The notes below the pieces were generated by a model. That model saw only the letters and a program-made list of their open reading frames with translations. It made no database searches and was not told the DNA's origin. This document shows, one piece after another, positions 1-7,384 of a DNA stretch of 21,415 nucleotides. Positions within the stretch are counted from its first letter, which is position 1. Each line of letters begins with the position of its first letter. The stretch lies in NCBI GenBank assembly GCA_031269415.1, contig JAISZF010000194.1, positions 1 through 21,415 on the forward strand, written 5' to 3'. The translations under genes were made by a program, and so were the position numbers. Source of the stretch: Clostridiales bacterium (GTDB lineage: Bacteria; Bacillota; Clostridia; Lachnospirales; WQUN01).

Positions 1-58
1 GCTTGATGTAGATATCCCCCGTCTTTTTGTTCCTGGTTTTGTTCTCACGAATAAACAT
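1..58 (-). CDS. IS transposase, N-terminal fragment (IS1634/IS4-like), runs off the left edge
   Basis: Only the first 19 codons lie in the window. The protein starts MFIRENKTRNKKTGDIYIK. From memory, this MFIR...K(T/N)RNKKTG opening is typical of IS1634-type DDE transposases of the IS4 superfamily, which would cut and paste the element. The ATG at 56-58 is preceded on its strand by GGTG 5 nt upstream. A good promoter (88-116) lies just upstream, as expected near the end of an insertion sequence. The element's inverted repeat was not identified. The family call rests on a very short stretch; the reading frame itself is well supported by promoter, SD and start. Confidence 0.55.
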   Translation of the reverse strand, partial: MFIRENKTRNKKTGDIYIK

Positions 59-87
59 AATTTCACCGCGCTTGGAAGGATAAAATT

Positions 88-116
88 ATTATAGCATGCG
101 TGGCAGGAACGCGCAA
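88..116 (-). promoter_or_regulatory. Sigma-A-type promoter for the transposase
   Basis: On the minus strand, TTGCGC (111-116) is separated by exactly 17 nt from a perfect TATAAT (88-93). The start codon at 58 lies about 30 nt downstream of the -10. The -35 matches the consensus at only three positions, but the -10 and the spacing are ideal. Confidence 0.55.
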
Positions 117-196
117 TAAAAAATTTTGTTCGTATATTTTGTTAGGTCACTACAAATCGACTTTGTAGATTTTACCAGTAAAAAAATCCCGATTTC

Positions 197-274
197 AAGC
201 CATTTTAAAATGCTTGTTCGAGCCGAATTTTATGCTTTCCCGGCTTTTTTGATGTATGCCCGGGAAAGTCGGGC
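197..274. repeat. Cluster of short inverted repeats in non-coding AT-rich DNA
   Basis: This stretch between the transposase promoter and the recombinase remnant has no convincing gene. It contains a 12-bp perfect palindrome CATTTTAAAATG (201-212) and a 9-bp perfect inverted repeat CTTTCCCGG/CCGGGAAAG (235-243 and 260-268) with a 16-nt loop. It also has a small overlapping hairpin whose arms are GCCCG (258-262) and CGGGC (270-274). Overlapping, mutually exclusive stems next to an IS end and a broken recombinase fit decayed mobile-element ends or old terminators. I cannot assign a function. Confidence 0.4.
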
Positions 275-275
275 T

Positions 276-349
276 AATAAAAATGCTCAGGATTTGATAT
301 GCAAACCTTGCATTTATGCGGCTTTAGCGAAATCCTGAGCATTTTTATT
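276..349. terminator. 20-bp perfect inverted repeat, likely bidirectional intrinsic terminator or MITE-like remnant
   Basis: Arms 276-295 and 330-349 are perfect reverse complements (AATAAAAATGCTCAGGATTT), separated by a 34-nt loop. The loop holds its own 6-bp hairpin (ATGCAA 299-304 / TTGCAT 308-313). The outer part of each arm is A-rich or T-rich, so in either direction a GC-containing stem is followed by a U-rich tract; this is the form of a bidirectional intrinsic terminator. A tiny non-autonomous element with 20-bp terminal repeats is the alternative. I saw no target-site duplication. The stop codon of the truncated recombinase lies inside the loop. Confidence 0.55.
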
Positions 350-736
350 TTGTGTGCATAAGCTGTGGGCCACAAACGACAGAATTTGAAGGGTTAAGTC
401 CGCAATGAACGTCCCCATGAAGTCATTTTGCTTGCGCGTATCCAAAAGGCTCATTTCAAGGACGGCAATGTCAACACCCTTGTCCTTGGTCAGCGCGCGC
501 CATTCGCGCTGGATCTCATCATAATCGCGCCCAAGCCGGTCTATGCTGCCAACATACAATAAGTCGCCTTCCTCCAGATTATTCACCAAAGCCCGGTAAG
601 CGGGCCGGTTAAAATCCTTGCCGCTCATCTTGTCCACAAATATTTGATCTCGCGGTATTTTCAACGTTTCCAAAGCGTCAAGCTGTCTCGCTTCGTTCTG
701 ATTCGCCGTTGAGACGCGGGCATACCCATACACCAT
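314..736 (-). pseudogene. Serine recombinase (resolvase/invertase), C-terminally truncated
   Basis: The 140-residue product carries the catalytic domain of small serine recombinases. It opens MVYGYARVST, where the serine of YARVST is the expected nucleophile. It continues with KMSGKDFNRPAYRALV, GSIDRLGRDYDEI and GTFIADLTLQILSFVA. In intact relatives the last motif is followed by a TEREN-type helix and a DNA-binding HTH. Here it changes after FVA to about 17 unrelated residues, partly encoded by the 276-349 inverted repeat, and stops. It can hardly bind a site in the usual way. The start chosen is the ATG at 734-736, because GGAGG lies about 8 nt upstream; an ATG five codons earlier overlaps that SD. 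A remnant is most likely; a catalytic-domain-only protein is less likely. Confidence 0.8.
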
Positions 737-750
737 CAATTTGCCCTCCA

Positions 751-786
751 ATAAAAAATAGCGCCCGTACTGAGATTGTACGGGCG
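751..786 (-). terminator. Hairpin with U-tract in the recombinase leader (terminator or attenuator)
   Basis: Arms CGCCCGTAC (762-770) and GTACGGGCG (778-786) pair perfectly over 9 bp with a 7-nt loop. On the minus strand the stem is followed by TATTTTTTAT. This is an intrinsic terminator about 25 nt upstream of the recombinase start. An upstream segment, plus-strand 812-817 (ACGCCC), can pair with 782-787 (GGGCGT) and would disrupt the terminator stem. The layout therefore resembles an attenuator, though the competing stem is only 6 bp. Confidence 0.5.
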
Positions 787-808
787 TTGAACGATTCCCC
801 GCGTAAGC

Positions 809-837
809 TTGACGCCCAACGCTCCATGAGTTAAAAT
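809..837 (+). promoter_or_regulatory. Sigma-A-type promoter for the RACo-like gene
   Basis: TTGACG (809-814), a 17-nt spacer, then TAAAAT (832-837): five of six consensus matches in each box. Transcription would start near 844, giving a leader of about 32 nt that contains GGAGG (866-870) six bases before the ATG at 876. Confidence 0.6.
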
Positions 838-875
838 GAAAAAAATGTCAAGTCAGACCAAACTCGGAGGCGCGT

Positions 876-2342
876 ATGTCCCCAATTAAGCTGCGTGGAT
901 CCGGCGAAACAATCTCTGATCTGCTGCGACGGGCGGGCTATATCATAACGCTCTCCTGCGGCCGCGGCGTATGCGGAGGCTGTGTTGTTCTCGCTGCGGG
1001 CAAGCTGGATTTACCATCAAGAAAAGAGAAGGCTGTTCTGGATCGAAAAGCTGTGAGCCCGGTCAATAACTTCGCGCCGCGCTTGGCGTGCGCGTGCCGC
1101 GTATTGGGAGAGGCCGAAGTTATCACGCAAGGCGGCGCGGAAACGGCGGCTTCTCTGGTCTCGGGCGTTGTGCCCGACTATGACGGTTTCGAAAGGTACG
1201 CCTTGGGCATAGCCGCGGATATCGGAGCCGCCAGGCTTGTTCTGGAACTGCACAGCTTAACCGATAAAGCCATTCTCGCTCGGAAAACCGGCCCGAATCC
1301 CGCGGCCGCGTTTGACCGTAACGCGTTGGAGAACGCAAACCATTCCGAACAATCGGCGGAGCCACGCGGCGTTCTTCACGCCAAACTCTGGGAAATGATG
1401 GAGTCAGCCCTGCTGGAGGCCAAGGTCTTCGCGGACGATGTGCGACGGGTTGTTTTCACCGGCGGGCCGGTCGTGCTGGAATTAATCCTGGGCGGTACTT
1501 CCGGCGGGCTATCCGGAGAATATTTTCGGGCGGATCGTATATTTCCCGGCCTTACACACGCGGATATCCACGCGCCTCAAGGTATCACCGCGAACGCGGG
1601 AGCCTGCGCCGCCTGCGGTTTATACGCCGCCGATTGTCTGAACAAGCCGGGCGTAAGCCTGTTTGTGGACGCGGGTACGAATTGTAAACTAGCTCTCATT
1701 CAGGATAAAAAGATATTATGCGCGTCCGTGGACGCCGGGCCGGCGCTTGAGGGCGCGCGAATAACCAGGGGCATGCCCGCGGCGGCGGGCGCGGTGCGGC
1801 ATGTGCGTCACACAGGTTACGGCCTGATGTGCGACACCATCGCGGACGCCCCGCCTGTTGGCATCTGCGGTTCCGGCTTAATCAGCGCCGCGCGTCTGCT
1901 GATGGAACTGGGCGAATTGGATGAAACCGGTTATCTGGAAACGGATCCCTACGAATTGGGAAACAGCGGGATACATATTCACGGCCGTGACATCCGCGCC
2001 TTGCAGTCGGCGAAATCCGCCGTCGCCGCGGGCATAGGCGCGCTGCTGGAAACAGCGGGCATAACCGCGGACACGCCGGACAGACTCATATTGGCGGGCG
2101 GGTTCGGAAACAGCCTGGACGCCGGCGAGGCGGCGGCTATAGGACTCATCCCGAAGGCATTGAGGGATAAAACCGTATATATCGGTAACGCGTCCCTGCT
2201 CGGCGCGGTTATGTCTATGTATTCCCTGACCGCGCGGCGGGAAATAGCCGCAATGCCAAACAATGCGGAAGAAATATCACTGACGGATAACCCTGTCTTT
2301 ATTCAATTACTGCGGGAACGCATGGCGTTCAAGTCCTTCTGA
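876..2342 (+). CDS. RACo-like ferredoxin/ASKHA (DUF4445) protein, compact and divergent
   Basis: 488 residues. Residues 1-85 form a plant-type 2Fe-2S ferredoxin domain with cysteines C28, C33, C36 and C72 or C74. The rest is an ASKHA (actin/Hsp70-like) domain of the family that reductively reactivates corrinoid proteins at the cost of ATP. Family landmarks are GPALEGARITRGM (289-301), ICGSGLI, LAGGFGNSLDAGEAAAIGL and the GNASLLGA tail. Oddities: the first phosphate motif reads DIGAAR rather than DIGTTT, the second reads DAGTNCK rather than DIGTNGE, and there is an unusual cysteine group C244, C247, C254. It is shorter than typical RACo proteins (about 600 residues or more). No corrinoid protein or methyltransferase lies nearby, so the partner is unknown. 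A strong SD and promoter precede it. Its stop faces the recR stop across 4 bases. Confidence 0.8.
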   Translation: MSPIKLRGSGETISDLLRRAGYIITLSCGRGVCGGCVVLAAGKLDLPSRKEKAVLDRKAVSPVNNFAPRLACACRVLGEAEVITQGGAETAASLVSGVVPDYDGFERYALGIAADIGAARLVLELHSLTDKAILARKTGPNPAAAFDRNALENANHSEQSAEPRGVLHAKLWEMMESALLEAKVFADDVRRVVFTGGPVVLELILGGTSGGLSGEYFRADRIFPGLTHADIHAPQGITANAGACAACGLYAADCLNKPGVSLFVDAGTNCKLALIQDKKILCASVDAGPALEGARITRGMPAAAGAVRHVRHTGYGLMCDTIADAPPVGICGSGLISAARLLMELGELDETGYLETDPYELGNSGIHIHGRDIRALQSAKSAVAAGIGALLETAGITADTPDRLILAGGFGNSLDAGEAAAIGLIPKALRDKTVYIGNASLLGAVMSMYSLTARREIAAMPNNAEEISLTDNPVFIQLLRERMAFKSF

Positions 2343-2346
2343 AGCC

Positions 2347-2946
2347 CTACATCTCCCGCCGCCCCTCCAGCGCGCGGGAGAGAGTCATTTCATCCACAAA
2401 TTCTAAATCCCCCCCGACCGGGACGCCGTGGGCAATGCGCGTTACCTTAAAACCCAGCGGTTTTAACAGCCGGCTGATGTACATTGCCGTAGCCTCGCCC
2501 TCAACATTGGGGTTTGTGGCCAGTATTATCTCGTCCGCCGGGGTTTCCTTCAGCCGGGTCAGCAATTCCCTGATCTTCAGTTCATTGGGCCCTACCCCGT
2601 TCATCGGTGAGATAGCGCCGTGCAGAACATGATACAGCCCCTTAAAGCCGTTAGTACGCTCATACGCGGCCATATCCCGCGGGTCCTCAACTATCATGAT
2701 CTGTTTGGGGTCGCGTTTGTAATCCGCGCATACCCCGCAAGGGTCGCTGTCGGTCAGCGTACAGCATACCGAACAATAGCGGACGTTTCGTTTCGCGTTC
2801 AGTATAGCCGAGGCCAGCGCCTCCGCGCGTTCGGCTTTCTGGTTTATAATATAAAAGGCAAGTCTTTGAGCAGACTTACCTCCGATACCGGGGAGTTTCG
2901 AGAACTCCTCTATTAATCCGCTTATGGACTCGCCGTAAACGCTCAC
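2347..2946 (-). CDS. recR: Recombination mediator RecR
   Basis: 199 residues, normal for the family. RecR acts with RecF and RecO to load RecA at single-stranded gaps. In order: a helix-hairpin-helix around KLPGIGGKSAQRLAF (17-31); a four-cysteine zinc finger with C58, C61, C70 and C73; a Toprim domain with IVEDPRD (85-91); and the C-terminal GVPVGGDLEFVDEMTL segment. The start is GTG (2944-2946), sharing one base with the ybaB stop (TAGTG). GGAGG lies about 9 nt upstream, so it is translationally coupled. It is the last gene of the recJ operon. No hairpin with a U-tract follows it, and RACo converges on it. Confidence 0.97.
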   Translation of the reverse strand: MSVYGESISGLIEEFSKLPGIGGKSAQRLAFYIINQKAERAEALASAILNAKRNVRYCSVCCTLTDSDPCGVCADYKRDPKQIMIVEDPRDMAAYERTNGFKGLYHVLHGAISPMNGVGPNELKIRELLTRLKETPADEIILATNPNVEGEATAMYISRLLKPLGFKVTRIAHGVPVGGDLEFVDEMTLSRALEGRREM

Positions 2947-3299
2947 TAAAACAGCCCTCCGGGCAGCCCCATCCCTCCGGTCAGGCGCGACATCTCGCCG
3001 TTCACCTGTTCGTCCATCTGCCTGATCGCCTCGTTTACCGCGCCGATCACCAAGTCCTGCAACATCTCTATATCATCCGGCTCCACTACGTCTTGCGATA
3101 AAGTAAGCTCCTTTATCTGCTTCTTTCCGTTTATCACTACCTTGACCGCGCCGCCGCCAGCGGTTACCTCCAAGGTTTTCTCCTCAAGGCCGGCTTGCAT
3201 CTCTTCCATTTGCTTCTGCATCTGCTTTGCCTGCTTCATGAGATTGTTCATGTTCATTCCGCCCAAATTAGGCATTCCGCCGCCATAGTTTTTCGGCAC
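2946..3299 (-). CDS. ybaB: YbaB/EbfC family nucleoid-associated protein
   Basis: About 117 residues. YbaB/EbfC proteins are small DNA-binding dimers almost always found between dnaX and recR, as here. The core NMNNLMKQAKQMQKQMEEMQ forms the first long helix, followed by VTAGGGAVKVVINGKKQIKELTL and LVIGAVNEAIRQMDEQV. The N- and C-termini are rich in glycine and methionine. I prefer the GTG at 3297-3299 as start because GGGAG lies 8 nt upstream. An ATG at 3312-3314 in the same frame, with a poor SD and a 10-nt overlap with dnaX, would add five residues. The stop TAG shares a base with the recR start. Confidence 0.92.
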   Translation of the reverse strand: MPKNYGGGMPNLGGMNMNNLMKQAKQMQKQMEEMQAGLEEKTLEVTAGGGAVKVVINGKKQIKELTLSQDVVEPDDIEMLQDLVIGAVNEAIRQMDEQVNGEMSRLTGGMGLPGGLF

Positions 3300-3304
3300 G
3301 CCAG

Positions 3305-4885
3305 TCACTCCCATTCTTCTATCTTCATATTTATCTTGCTTTGGATATCCTCAAAGAGATCCTTTTTTCCGTACAACCGTTTATGTTCGGCTTCATAGTC
3401 CTCGGCCAGGCTGAACGACAGATTAAACTCCTTATGATAATTCTGCGATAGGTTATCCTTAATAATATTCTGTTTACTGGTCAGGTAGTCTTTGCTGCCC
3501 GTGTTTGTGCATACTATCTGGAGAATACCGCCTTCCAGATACCCGACCTTGCACTGTCTTAGAATACCCTTCAGCGCGTTATCAAAACAATTAATGAAAT
3601 CCAGCCAATGCTTTATTACATTCTGAATGTCTTCCGGCACAGCCTTTTCTTTCGATGCCGTTGGCGGGGAAATCGGTTTGGGCGGCTCAGTCGGAGCGGC
3701 GGCGGGCGGGTTCTCGATTCTCGCCGCTTCAAGCGCGCGCAGTTTTTCCTCCATCTGTGACATCCGCGCGAATACCGCTGGCAGGTTCTCGTCGCCCGCC
3801 GGGCTGCATAATTTGATAACCGCCACTTCCAGCAGCACCCTGGGGTTCGCCGCGTATTTTATTTGATTCTGCAGTAAAGAAAAATTATTGACAAAGCTGA
3901 TTAACAGGTAATTCGGTATCTTCCTGCCCTGTTCCCGGTAGCGCTGAACGCGTTCCGGCGAATAGTCCAAAGCGGCGGTTCGCTTTTCTACGGCGGCGGC
4001 GACCATTAGGTTCCGGAAATGCTGAATCATATCGGCCACAAACTGCGAAATATCCCGGCCGTCCATAACCAGCCTCTGTATCGTTTCGATAGCCGACGCG
4101 CTGTCGCCGGACGCCACAAATTCGGTAAACTCAAAGAATTTGGCGGGATCCACCGCGCCTGTCAGCGCTAGAACCTTTTCCAGGGTAATCCCCTCGTCCG
4201 CGTAAAACGATATGCACTGATCCAGAAGGCTCAGCGCGTCGCGCATGGCGCCGTCGGAGATATCGGCTATATATCGCAGCGCCTCGTCCGTGACATTCAA
4301 TCCCTCACTGTCTATGAAAGCGCGCATAGCCGCCGTCTGCTCGCCCGCGCCGACGCGCCTGAAGTCATACCTCTGGCAGCGTGACAGTATGGTTGCGGGC
4401 AGTTTCTGAGGATCCGTGGTGGCAAGTATGAATATGATATGCTCCGGCGGTTCCTCCAGCGTCTTCAGCAGGGCGTTGAACGCGCCCGTCGAGAGCATAT
4501 GGACCTCGTCTATTATATAAACGCGGTATTTGCCCTCCGTCGGCGGATATTTGACCTCCTCGCGGATGTCGCGTATATTGTCCACGCCGTTATTGCTGGC
4601 CGCGTCTATTTCAACCACATTGACGCTTCGGCGCTCCAAAATATCCACACAGACACGACAGACGCCGCAAGGCTCGCCGTCCCGCGGATCCAAGCAATTG
4701 ACGGCCCGCGCGAATATCTTCGCCACGGATGTCTTGCCCGTGCCCCTGGTGCCGCAGAACAGATACGCGTGCGACACTCGGCCCGAGGACAGTTGATTTT
4801 TGAGCGTGCGGACAATTGCTCGCTGGCCTAAAACCTCGCTGAAATTCCGCGGGCGGAGTTTGCGGTACAACGCCATATAAGCCAT
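3305..4885 (-). CDS. dnaX: DNA polymerase III subunit gamma/tau
   Basis: 526 residues. It is the ATPase of the clamp loader that places the sliding clamp on DNA. Visible features: Walker A GTRGTGKT (45-52), zinc-binding cysteines C64, C73, C76 and C79, Walker B IIDEVHM (124-130), sensor ATTDP (155-159) and the SRC arginine-finger motif (168-170). A Pro/Ala-rich linker at about 390-415 leads to the tau-type C-terminal domain. The ATG at 4885 is preceded by a run of six G about 6 nt upstream. It lies 14 nt after apt, and its stop sits inside the SD of the next gene. I saw no obvious slippery A-run for a programmed gamma frameshift, though I did not search exhaustively. Confidence 0.97.
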   Translation of the reverse strand: MAYMALYRKLRPRNFSEVLGQRAIVRTLKNQLSSGRVSHAYLFCGTRGTGKTSVAKIFARAVNCLDPRDGEPCGVCRVCVDILERRSVNVVEIDAASNNGVDNIRDIREEVKYPPTEGKYRVYIIDEVHMLSTGAFNALLKTLEEPPEHIIFILATTDPQKLPATILSRCQRYDFRRVGAGEQTAAMRAFIDSEGLNVTDEALRYIADISDGAMRDALSLLDQCISFYADEGITLEKVLALTGAVDPAKFFEFTEFVASGDSASAIETIQRLVMDGRDISQFVADMIQHFRNLMVAAAVEKRTAALDYSPERVQRYREQGRKIPNYLLISFVNNFSLLQNQIKYAANPRVLLEVAVIKLCSPAGDENLPAVFARMSQMEEKLRALEAARIENPPAAAPTEPPKPISPPTASKEKAVPEDIQNVIKHWLDFINCFDNALKGILRQCKVGYLEGGILQIVCTNTGSKDYLTSKQNIIKDNLSQNYHKEFNLSFSLAEDYEAEHKRLYGKKDLFEDIQSKINMKIEEWE

Positions 4886-4899
4886 AGGATTCCCCCCGG

Positions 4900-5415
4900 T
4901 TAATACTGAATTACAGACTTTACATTGTACCCCTTCAAAAGTTCCCTGCCCCTAAGCGGTTCCAGCTCGATTAAAAAGACCATCGCCGCCACTACTCCCC
5001 CAACCTCTTCCACTATATCCGCCAGCGCTTTGCAAGTGCCGCCTGTCGCCAGCAGATCGTCTATTACCGCGACTCTCTGCCCTTTGGCTATCGCGTCTAT
5101 ATGCATTTCAATCTCCGCGCTGCCGTATTCCAGGTCATAACTCTTTCTTACTGTTTTATACGGCAGTTTGCCCTTTTTCCGTACGGGGATAAAGCCCTTC
5201 CCCAGTTTGTACGCGACCGGCACGCCGAATATAAACCCGCGGCTCTCGGGTCCTATAACCAAATCGAAGTCCGCTCCGTCAAGCCTGTCCGCTATCGCGT
5301 CAACCGCGAAAGCGAGCGTACGGGGGTTTTGAAGCACGGTGGTGATATCACGGAAGATTACGCCCGGTTCCGGAAAATCGGGGATTGCGCGGATAACGTC
5401 TGTTAATTCCTTCAA
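4900..5415 (-). CDS. apt: Adenine phosphoribosyltransferase
   Basis: About 171 residues, the usual size. It makes AMP from adenine and PRPP (purine salvage). The family opening IPDFPEPGVIFRDITTVL is clear, followed by GPESRGFIFG, FIPVRKKGKLPYKT and the PRPP loop VAVIDDLLATGGTCKA. I prefer the TTG at 5413-5415: GGAG lies 8 nt upstream and the N-terminus then matches the family length. A GTG at 5422-5424, overlapping the recJ stop as GTGA and three codons longer, is the alternative; its only SD would be AGGA. Second gene of the recJ operon, so adenine salvage is co-transcribed with repair and replication genes. Confidence 0.96.
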   Translation of the reverse strand: MKELTDVIRAIPDFPEPGVIFRDITTVLQNPRTLAFAVDAIADRLDGADFDLVIGPESRGFIFGVPVAYKLGKGFIPVRKKGKLPYKTVRKSYDLEYGSAEIEMHIDAIAKGQRVAVIDDLLATGGTCKALADIVEEVGGVVAAMVFLIELEPLRGRELLKGYNVKSVIQY

Positions 5416-5420
5416 ACCAG

Positions 5421-7208
5421 TCACTCCTGTCCTGGATAAATGTGAAAATCCTTTATCCGCATTTGAACGGATACATTGTTATTATACTCATTTATTTCCA
5501 GCGCGTAAACAACGTCCATAAGAAAACCGGCCGATCGCGTAATTCCCGCGAAGATCTTAGCGCTGTCATATTCGTCGAATAATTCGTTAATCTGTTCCTT
5601 AAATATATTATTAAGCCCGAAGCAAACGGCGCGAATCTTCCGATAGGTATCGCTCACCCCAAATGTGAGGATCATGGTGTTTTTTTCATCTATCATGCGC
5701 AGTTGTTCCGGCTTTAGCCGCTTCGCCCCAAACAGCGGCTCCGGGTTGTCCCTGCCGAAGGGCGCGAGGAGTTCCAGTTCCCTGGTCAGCTCATATGTGG
5801 CGAATTCCGGCTGAAGCCCGCGATCCACGAACAGCGTCGGCGTGAAGTCCTTCTCGGTCAATAAACAGGCTTCGTTGAGCCTGCGGCGCAGCAAACCGAC
5901 ATGTTCCAGCGGCATGGTCAGCCCCGCCGCCATCGCGTGGCCGCCAAACCGTACGAATAAATCCTTGTGCGTATACAGCGCTTCAAAGATATTGTAGTTT
6001 TCGATGGAACGCGCCGAACCCTTGGCGAAATTCTCCGAGCGCGTAAGCATTATAACAGGCCGGTTGACAGTCTCCTTAATGCGTCCGGCAACAATACCGG
6101 CGATGCTTTCGTGAATCTCCTCATTATAAAGAACAAGAACCTTGTCTGGAGAGGATTCCGCAAGCTCGACCATGGCGCGCTCGACAGCTTCGGCTGTCAT
6201 CTCCTTGCGCCGCTCGTTCAGTTCCGCGAGCTCCTGAGCCAGGTCCGCCGCTTCCTCAGTGTCTTGTGTCAAAAACAGCTTAACCGCGCGTGACGCGTCC
6301 GCCAGCCGCCCGGAGGCGTTCACGCAAGGGCCCAGCAGAAAGCCGATGTCAAAGACACTGATCACCTTTTCATGTATGGCTTTAGCTTTCATGAGATGCC
6401 ACAAGCCCAAATTCACCTTTCGGTTTTGTTTAAGGATCTCCAGCCCGGCACGCACCAATATCCTGTTTTCCTCCATAAGCGGAACCATGTCGCAGATGGT
6501 GGCGAAGGCCGCGAGCGTGAGTAATTCATCGCGGCAATCGAAACTCTTTCCGGCGGCGTCATAGAAGGTCTCGGCAAAGCGAAAGCTCAGCCCGGCGGCG
6601 CAGTATTGCTTGAAGGGATATGGGCAGGCACGCTGTTTCGGATCCACCACGCAGTCCGCTTCAGGGATCAAATCCTTCTTTTCCCCGTTTTCATCCGCGA
6701 TAAATCCCGGCTCGTGATGATCGATAATAACGACTTTCATGCCCAGCGCTTTGGCTTCCAATGTTTCGGACAGAGCGGCTATACCGTTGTCACACGTGAT
6801 TATAAGCCGCCCTCCCTCGGCGTGTATGCGCCGCGCCGCGTCCGCGTTAAGCCCATACCCCTCCTCTTCCCTGCGAGGGATATAAAAGCGGGCGTCGGCC
6901 CCGAACGCCAGCAATGTCTTCATTAAGATAACCGTACTCATTACGCCGTCCGCGTCATAGTCGCCGTATACAAATATCTTTTCGCCCGCCGCGATACTCT
7001 CCGCGACCAGCTCGCAAGCCATGTCCAGGTGTTTCATTTTATGTATGCTGTTCAAGAATTTCATTTCCGGCCGCAGGAATTTTACGGCGGCGTTCTTACT
7101 GCGGATACCTCTATGAGCCAGAATAAGCGCCAGATTTTCGCTGATTCCCAACGTCTTGCTCATCAGCCTGATATCCGCGTCCGTACTCTTCAGTAACCAA
7201 TCTGCCAT
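5421..7208 (-). CDS. recJ: Single-stranded-DNA-specific exonuclease RecJ
   Basis: 595 residues. RecJ is a 5'-3' exonuclease on single-stranded DNA, used in recombination and base-excision repair. DHH-family metal motifs are present: VYGDYDADGV (80-89), ITCDNG with D140, and IIDHHEPG (161-168). Later come the DHHA1-type FGGHAMAAGL motif and a C-terminal OB-like region. The ATG at 7206-7208 (MADWLLKS) is chosen because GGGG lies 7 nt upstream; an in-frame ATG 13 codons earlier lacks an SD. First gene of the operon recJ-apt-dnaX-ybaB-recR, with its own promoter at 7250-7279. Confidence 0.97.
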   Translation of the reverse strand: MADWLLKSTDADIRLMSKTLGISENLALILAHRGIRSKNAAVKFLRPEMKFLNSIHKMKHLDMACELVAESIAAGEKIFVYGDYDADGVMSTVILMKTLLAFGADARFYIPRREEEGYGLNADAARRIHAEGGRLIITCDNGIAALSETLEAKALGMKVVIIDHHEPGFIADENGEKKDLIPEADCVVDPKQRACPYPFKQYCAAGLSFRFAETFYDAAGKSFDCRDELLTLAAFATICDMVPLMEENRILVRAGLEILKQNRKVNLGLWHLMKAKAIHEKVISVFDIGFLLGPCVNASGRLADASRAVKLFLTQDTEEAADLAQELAELNERRKEMTAEAVERAMVELAESSPDKVLVLYNEEIHESIAGIVAGRIKETVNRPVIMLTRSENFAKGSARSIENYNIFEALYTHKDLFVRFGGHAMAAGLTMPLEHVGLLRRRLNEACLLTEKDFTPTLFVDRGLQPEFATYELTRELELLAPFGRDNPEPLFGAKRLKPEQLRMIDEKNTMILTFGVSDTYRKIRAVCFGLNNIFKEQINELFDEYDSAKIFAGITRSAGFLMDVVYALEINEYNNNVSVQMRIKDFHIYPGQE

Positions 7209-7249
7209 CTCATAACCCCATGTAATCTCATTAAATAAAGTCCACATTG

Positions 7250-7279
7250 ATTATACGCCGCGTTTTATGTCTATGTAAA
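7250..7279 (-). promoter_or_regulatory. Sigma-A-type promoter of the recJ-apt-dnaX-ybaB-recR operon
   Basis: On the minus strand, TTTACA (7274-7279), an 18-nt spacer, then a perfect TATAAT (7250-7255). Transcription would begin near 7243, leaving a leader of about 35 nt before the recJ ATG at 7208. No second promoter of this quality was seen at the later, tightly packed gene junctions. Confidence 0.65.
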
Positions 7280-7384
7280 CACAATAATCCAGAATTTTCA
7301 CCTAATGACGTTAACATAACTGCCGATATATTATAAGCAAGGCAGACCGTCGGAAAACGAACGAGCCATATGGGGAGGGCCTTA

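Noticed and set aside
126..338. 70-residue plus-strand ORF
   Set aside because: No SD, and its end runs through the 276-349 inverted repeat; its composition looks like translated non-coding DNA.
2316..2330. Hairpin GAACGC/GCGTTC near the end of the RACo gene as a terminator
   Set aside because: It lies in coding sequence, has a 6-bp stem and no U-tract on either strand.
4439..4831. 130-residue plus-strand ORF opposite dnaX
   Set aside because: It is antisense to conserved dnaX motifs (Walker A and B), with no SD or family resemblance; similar long antisense frames occur opposite other GC-rich genes here.
7311..7337. ftsH promoter TTAACA ... TATAAG
   Set aside because: The spacer is only 15 nt and the -10 is imperfect; not strong enough to list as a feature.
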